The position numbers and the translations under genes were made by a program. From positions 4,700 to 27,199 of the forward strand of contig JAHBMJ010004903.1 in assembly GCA_018398765.1 (NCBI GenBank): DNA of 22,500 bases, read 5' to 3'. A model generated the notes under the pieces. That model was not told where the DNA came from, searched no databases, and worked only from the letters and a program-made list of their open reading frames with translations. This DNA is from Chromera velia (Eukaryota > Sar > Chromeraceae). Below, one piece after another: positions 17,839 to 22,500 of the stretch; position 1 is the stretch's first letter; each line of letters begins with the position of its first letter.

Positions 17839-20800
17839 CTACTCGTTCTTATTACCACGATTTGCCGCTTCCCGTGCCGCAGCATTGACGGCCGCAGTAC
17901 GGCGGTACTCCTCAAATCCCGCGAGGAGGGTGGCCTCTACCCCCGGGAGGTCATGACGGCCCCGGACGCAAAAGAACGGAAGCCCCAGCTCCCCCGCCGC
18001 CCACTTCTCCTCAGGCCCATCCCCAATCACCCACACCTGCACGGGAACGTCCCACGGAGGGGATTCCACAGAGGGAGAGGCAGAAGAGGAAGAGGAAGAG
18101 GATGCATCGGGGGGGGCCATGGGGGGGTACTGCGTGGGGGGGTCTTTCTTCTTCAGCTGCTTCTCCCCCCCACACCCATTCTGCTGCTGGTGCTCCTGAG
18201 AGGGGAGAGAAGAAATTTCTTTCTGTTCGGCTGCTGCAGCAGCATGATGATGAATCTCTTCTTCTATGACCCCCCCTTTTCCGTTCGGGGGATGGGAGAG
18301 CTCGGGGGGTGGGGTTCTCTCCTCCGTCTCTTCCCCCATACAAAAACGCGAAGACGAGGAAGAGGAAGGCCCCTCTGGCCCTGCAGCACCAGCAGCAGAG
18401 CTCTGTCCAACTCCTTCCTTTCCCGTTTCTGCACACCCACACCCCCCTCCCTGCTCTTCTTCCTCATGCCCCCCCCCACATCTTTGCACCTTCATGGGCG
18501 GGCTGCGACTCTCCTCAACGCTGTCCCCGTCTCCCTGGAGATGCTGCACATGGCCCGCCTGGCCCGCTGCTGCTGTGTCTCTCTCCCCCCTCTCTCTTGA
18601 CCTCACCCTCCCTCCCCCCGAATCTCCCAGATCCCCCGACGTTTCTGCCTCTGTCGATGCCGTGCCTTCCCCTTCCTCTGCACTTCCCCCAGACGCCTGT
18701 GAGGGTGCAATCCCGCAAGAGGCCTGGCGGCGCTCCTCGAGCTGCACCCCCACATCGGCCCGTATCTTCTCGAGGATCTTCACGAAACACCCGAGTTTGC
18801 CTATTTTGGAGGACGAAAAGACGTCAAACGAGTCAAAACTGTCGGACAGACGGAAGAGACAAAGTTTGACGAGGGTGGGGATCAGTTGACCTGCAGAGAC
18901 AAGAAAATGACGAGTGCGGACGGAGGGAAGGGAGGCGAGTCTTTGCAACACTTTGAAACTTGTCGATCGCCACCCCCCCGAGAGAGTGTCCATTCGACGA
19001 ATCAACCGATCGACATTGACCGTCTCCTCCTCCTCTTCCTCCTCTTGTTGGTGTGCTGCTACTCTTCCGTGTACATTCTTTTGCTGCTGTTGGTGCAATA
19101 CTTTTCTCATACGTCCCTGTCTCTCTGCAATGAGAGAATCGAGAACTTCTCGAATACTCTCGTTTCCCCCCTCTTCCCCAATCTCTCCCTTTCGATTCTC
19201 CTTTCCTGCATCTGTCGCTGTCTCGACGCCGAGATCATTCCCCCCCGGCAGCACTGGGGAAGTGACCCCCCCGCCGGTCACCCCGACCCCCCCAAAGCCC
19301 CCCAGGAGAGCTGGGGTGGGGGCGACGTTGGGGGAAGACACACGTGGACCGACAGGGGCGATCTTTCTGGTCGAGCACAGTCCCCTTGGCTCGGCAGGGA
19401 CGCCCACGACGGCCAGACCCCCTTCCCCGTTTCCTGTCGACACTGCCCCCCCCTCTGCAGCTGCAGGAGGGAAACTGGTACTTACGCGGGAGAATCCATC
19501 TGACCGCTCTCTGCAGACCCCTCTCTCTCCTCCTTCCACCCTGTGGGCGGGAGAGGCTTCAGATTCAGGCACAGAGAAACGGTTGCCCACAGTGGAAGGA
19601 CGGGAGAACCCATCACCACTCCCAGACACACCCCTTCCCCCCACCCCTTTCACACCCATCCAGTCTCTAGATGCATCCAACGACCCCCCCCTCCCAACAC
19701 ACCCCCTTCTTTCCTGCAGACCCTCCACAGACCGGAGCGACCCCCCACTCTCCCGAGGTTCCAGGGGCATGGAGGGGGAGGAGAAACGGTCCTCTTGGGA
19801 GGGCGCAAAACACCCCGCACCAACAGACCGGCCTCGCCTAGGACCTCTGTGAACACTCAGAGGGACCAGACACACATCCCCATCCTCTTCCACTTCCTCC
19901 AGACCTACAGTACCAGAGGAACGAACCTCAATGCTGTCTCTCCCCCCCCTTTCTCTTCCTCGGCGCCCCCCCAAAGCACTCAAAGGCAAAGGCTGCCCCG
20001 AAATTCCATCATCGTCATACGTCACCACCCCCTTATGATGCATTGACCTTCCCCTCATCTCTTCCGTCGCCCCCACCTCCCCATTTCCATTTCCCACGTG
20101 CATTCCTCTCCCTTCCTCCTCTTCCTCCTTCCCCAACTCCACAAACCCATTCTCCCCTCCTTCCTCACACCCCATAGGCATACACCCTCCACTCTCTGCC
20201 AAAGGAGACGCAGACGAAGACGTGAAAACAGACGGCGGAGACGCCTGAGGAGGAGGAGGAGGATCACTCACCCCCCCTCCCGACGCCTCACGAGGACCAA
20301 CTCCCCCTGCTGTCTCCTCATGTCCACTCGCAGCTGTCGTCTGTGACTGCTGCAGAAAGCTGCTGGAGGGCTGCTGCTGCTGCTGCTCGGGGGGCTCACG
20401 TCCTTGCCTCCCAGGGGGGTGAGAGAGGAGTCTCCTGCTGTTGGTGGGGAGATCAAGAACGATCTCATCGTCATCGCCCGCTTCATCTCCCACCCCCGTC
20501 TCCCTCCTTCCAAGTCTCGGTCCGGGTGCTGCCGCTCCTGCTGACGCACATGCGTCAGTGTGTCCCTCTGTCTCCACCGCTGGACGGCGGCCAGCAGAAT
20601 AGACAGAGAGGGGGACGGGAAGCGAATGTCCTCTGCCACCGTTCTCGTGCCCCCCTCCCTCCAACCCCTCCTTGTCTTCTTCGAGTAGGGGAGCTGCAGG
20701 CAGGGACCCCCGTGCAAGGGAAGACGGCGGAATTCCCGTCTTTATCTTTGCGTGCAGCCCCTGAGGGTCGGGGCTGTTGCAGGGGACAGACACGGGGTCT

Positions 20801-22057
20801 CCCACCAGCACGGCAGCCGTGGAGGCCACCACGGGGTCGGTCCCCGGAATAGGGAGGGGGGGTTGAGCGTGAGAGCTGAGAGGGGGCTGCGGTTGGTGCA
20901 AAGGTGTGCCGAGGCAGTTGGGGGGAAGGTGAAGAGGGGGGCGGCCACCCTCTCTGTGCCTCTTTGCCTTCTCTCCCCCCTCTTTGGGTGCTTTCTCTTT
21001 CTCGAGCTCGTTTCCTTCTTCTGCAGAGGGGGGGGGTTCTGCCGAGAAGCGGTCCTCTGTTGGGGCGGGGGAATGGACACGACCACCGACAGGGTGTGTC
21101 TTGCATGCTGCTGACGGGTCTGTTTTTGCCAAAGAGACCAAGTGAGCAGCCGGGGTGTGTCCCGGCATTGAGACCTGCTTGCGCCTTCCTGCCTGACCCT
21201 TCCTGTATTTGTTGTGTGACACATCCGTCATCACGGCAGCACCCATCGGTCCTTCCATCAATTTGAAGCGGACAGGCATCGCACTTCGGGGACAAGCGTG
21301 GAAGAGCGGGAGTTCTTCTCTGCAAGGAAAGGACCGGTACACCTGCGCTATGGTTGTGAGCATACTTTGAAGGTGTGAGGCGCACTCTCGCCTTGTTGGT
21401 TTCTGTCCTGACAAGAAGAACGAGGGCCCCAAAACCCTCTCCCTGTTGCTCTCGTTGCTGTCTTCCAGACTCGAGGGCTCCAGCCCCTCCAGCTCGTGGA
21501 AGAAACAGTACTCCGATGACACGGCCAGAATGGCCTGCAGGAAACGGGAGGAGGGAGGGAGGGAAAGCGAAATGATGGAAGAAGAGGCACACGATGGACA
21601 AAGTACTCATGTGAGGAAGCGACAGAGAAGGTCTTCATTCAGAGATGGACACAAAGACGGAATGGCTTTGCACACAGGAACTGAGTCAGAGCATCAGAGA
21701 CGCGAACACAGCCAGCAGGTTTCTTGCCGAAAAGAAAATCCGTAGACGACTCTTTCCGTCCTCTCTAAACCAGGGTGCCGATTGATGCATGAAACTCGTC
21801 ATGGAATGGTTCCCGTAGTATCCATGGAAGCGAAGGGATGGGAAGGAAACAATCCAATCCAGCCCCACCGCGTTCTGCCTCACCTCTGAGAGGGTCAACG
21901 CCATTTCCCTTGCAGCTTGGAGCTCCCCTTGTGTCTGCACTGCAAATTTATCTTTGGCCTCATCTCCCAGGAGAGCCTGGAAAGTGATCAGCGTTTCATC
22001 AAGATCCCAAATCACATACAGAAGACCGCCATCCGTCTTTTGAAGAGTCTCCGTCAT
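17839..22057 (-). CDS. EYA: Eyes-absent (EYA) family HAD phosphatase homologue with two huge insertions
   Basis: Two exons, 22057-21884 and 21534-17839, join in phase 0 across a 349-nt intron (donor GTGAGG, acceptor CTGCAG), giving 1289 residues. The N-terminus begins directly with the Eya domain: WDLDETL with Asp18 and Asp20 as HAD nucleophile and acid/base. Across the splice junction comes AILAVSSEYCFFHELEG, matching the family's LADTHLFFNDLEE region. After a large insertion come GWRSTSFKVLQRL, FLVSAGQLIPTLVK (Ser938 at the motif II position), SSSKIGKLGCF (Lys968) and WVIGDGPEE (Asp1230, motif IV), then LPFFCVRGRHDL. All HAD motifs are present, so it is probably an active protein phosphatase. 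Wording around motifs II and III is closer to plant than animal EYA; there is no N-terminal transactivation region. Insertions of about 690 residues (about 170-860) and 235 residues (about 985-1220) are Ser/Gly/Glu/Pro-rich with poly-Q and poly-E. The usual domain is about 270-300 residues. Confidence 0.92.
21535..21883 (-). other. Intron of the EYA homologue
   Basis: Removal joins the codons for ...LTLSE to AILAV..., restoring an alignment with the family without a gap. Reading into the intron instead extends exon 1 by only 65 residues of unrelated sequence, then stops. Confidence 0.85.
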
Positions 22058-22272
22058 TAGACTGACTTCGACCTACTGCGGCTAGCGCAAATGAGAGAAA
22101 ATATTCTTTTACTACTTTGACAGCAAAGTCACTTGCTTGCTGTCACGGTTTTCACTTATTGAAGAGTACGAAAGAGCCCACTTACAGGCACCCCGCACAC
22201 TACGCAAAAATCAAAACCAACGACCCCTCTTGGGTCAACAGGTTAAAGCGCTGGAGGGTGCGATGCATGACA
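22058..22272. promoter_or_regulatory. Short divergent promoter region
   Basis: Only 215 bp lie between the EYA start codon (minus strand) and the next start codon (plus strand), so both promoters must be here or overlap. No TATA box or other known element is obvious. The plus-strand side contains three ATGs close together (22264, 22268 and 22273). Confidence 0.5.
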
Positions 22273-22500
22273 ATGAGCCGATCTGACTCAGCCACACTCT
22301 CTGCCCGAAGTCAGCTCCCTCACTTCTTCGATGCTGCCGGAATGACAAGTGAAGTGGATGCAGAGCAAATGCCACACACTGCAGGTTATGAATCTCCTTA
22401 TACGCTCATCGAGCTCGAAGCTGTTCAGTGGAGAAAGAGCTTTGAGTATGCTTTGAGTGGAAAGAAAGGGGAAACCTTTTTTGGCGTCTCCACGCAAAAA
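22273..22500 (+). CDS. Start of an unrecognised plus-strand gene, cut by the right edge
   Basis: ATG at 22273 opens 76 codons to the window end without a stop. The sequence has good protein character: a Ser-rich N-terminus (MSRSDSATLSARSQLPHFF), then TAGYESPYTLIELEAVQW and KSFEYALSGKKGETFFG. No signal peptide or known motif is visible. The opposite strand is also open for 69 codons here (22497-22288), but that frame has no ATG near its start, is Cys/His-scattered, and is probably a shadow. The gene is divergent from the EYA homologue. Confidence 0.5.
   Translation, partial: MSRSDSATLSARSQLPHFFDAAGMTSEVDAEQMPHTAGYESPYTLIELEAVQWRKSFEYALSGKKGETFFGVSTQK

Noticed and set aside
17623..18600. 325-codon plus-strand frame
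   Set aside because: Most of it lies antisense to the EYA coding exon, whose family motifs are unambiguous; the rest is CT-rich flank.
19463..19492. GTAAGT ... CTGCAG pair inside the EYA exon that could be an intron
   Set aside because: It would be under 30 nt, and the reading frame is open without removing it.
20555..21610. 351-codon minus-strand frame in another phase over the EYA exon
   Set aside because: It lacks any family motif and overlaps the reading frame that contains the conserved EYA residues. Low-complexity GC-rich sequence keeps several frames open.
22288..22497. Minus-strand 69-codon frame at the right edge
   Set aside because: It has no ATG near its start, and the plus-strand frame over the same bases starts at an ATG and has better protein character.

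Overview
The window looks like nuclear DNA of a chromerid-type alveolate alga, with Chromera velia the best guess. This is inferred from style, not from a marker gene. Genes are sparse, carry spliceosomal introns with pyrimidine-rich tracts, and are separated by long stretches with microsatellites, AT-rich islands and mobile-element remnants. Proteins carry long low-complexity insertions. The Eyes-absent homologue is plant/protist-like, with no animal-type N-terminal region. One N and several long homopolymers show the assembly is imperfect, so some frame breaks may be artefacts.

Layout: (1) 1-1642, minus strand: an intronless leucine-rich-repeat protein running off the left edge. (2) 2943-5252, plus strand: an unrecognised 312-residue protein in five exons, divergent from the LRR gene across about 1.3 kb. 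(3) 5253-7917: no convincing gene, with an AT-rich island and four TGCATGCA octamers leading into the next gene. (4) 7918-8900, plus strand: a secreted protein with a sushi-like module and a calcium-binding EGF module, interrupted by one frame change. (5) 8901-11850: AT-rich and palindromic sequence plus the 3' end of a probable minus-strand gene (10445-10798). (6) 12125-14366: a 2.2-kb element with two nested pairs of inverted repeats enclosing a broken, host-like coding region. (7) 14367-17838: microsatellites, long purine tracts and a few weak candidate exons. (8) 17839-22057, minus strand: the best-supported gene, an Eyes-absent family (HAD) phosphatase homologue of 1289 residues whose catalytic domain is split by two large disordered insertions. 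(9) 22273-22500, plus strand: the start of a gene that leaves the window, divergent from the EYA homologue across 215 bp.

No operon or shared pathway links these genes. The main observations are the giant insertion-split EYA homologue with a recurring F-S motif, the nested-TIR element carrying a broken gene, the excess of TGCATGCA octamers, and the uniform GTCAGT donors in the five-exon gene.
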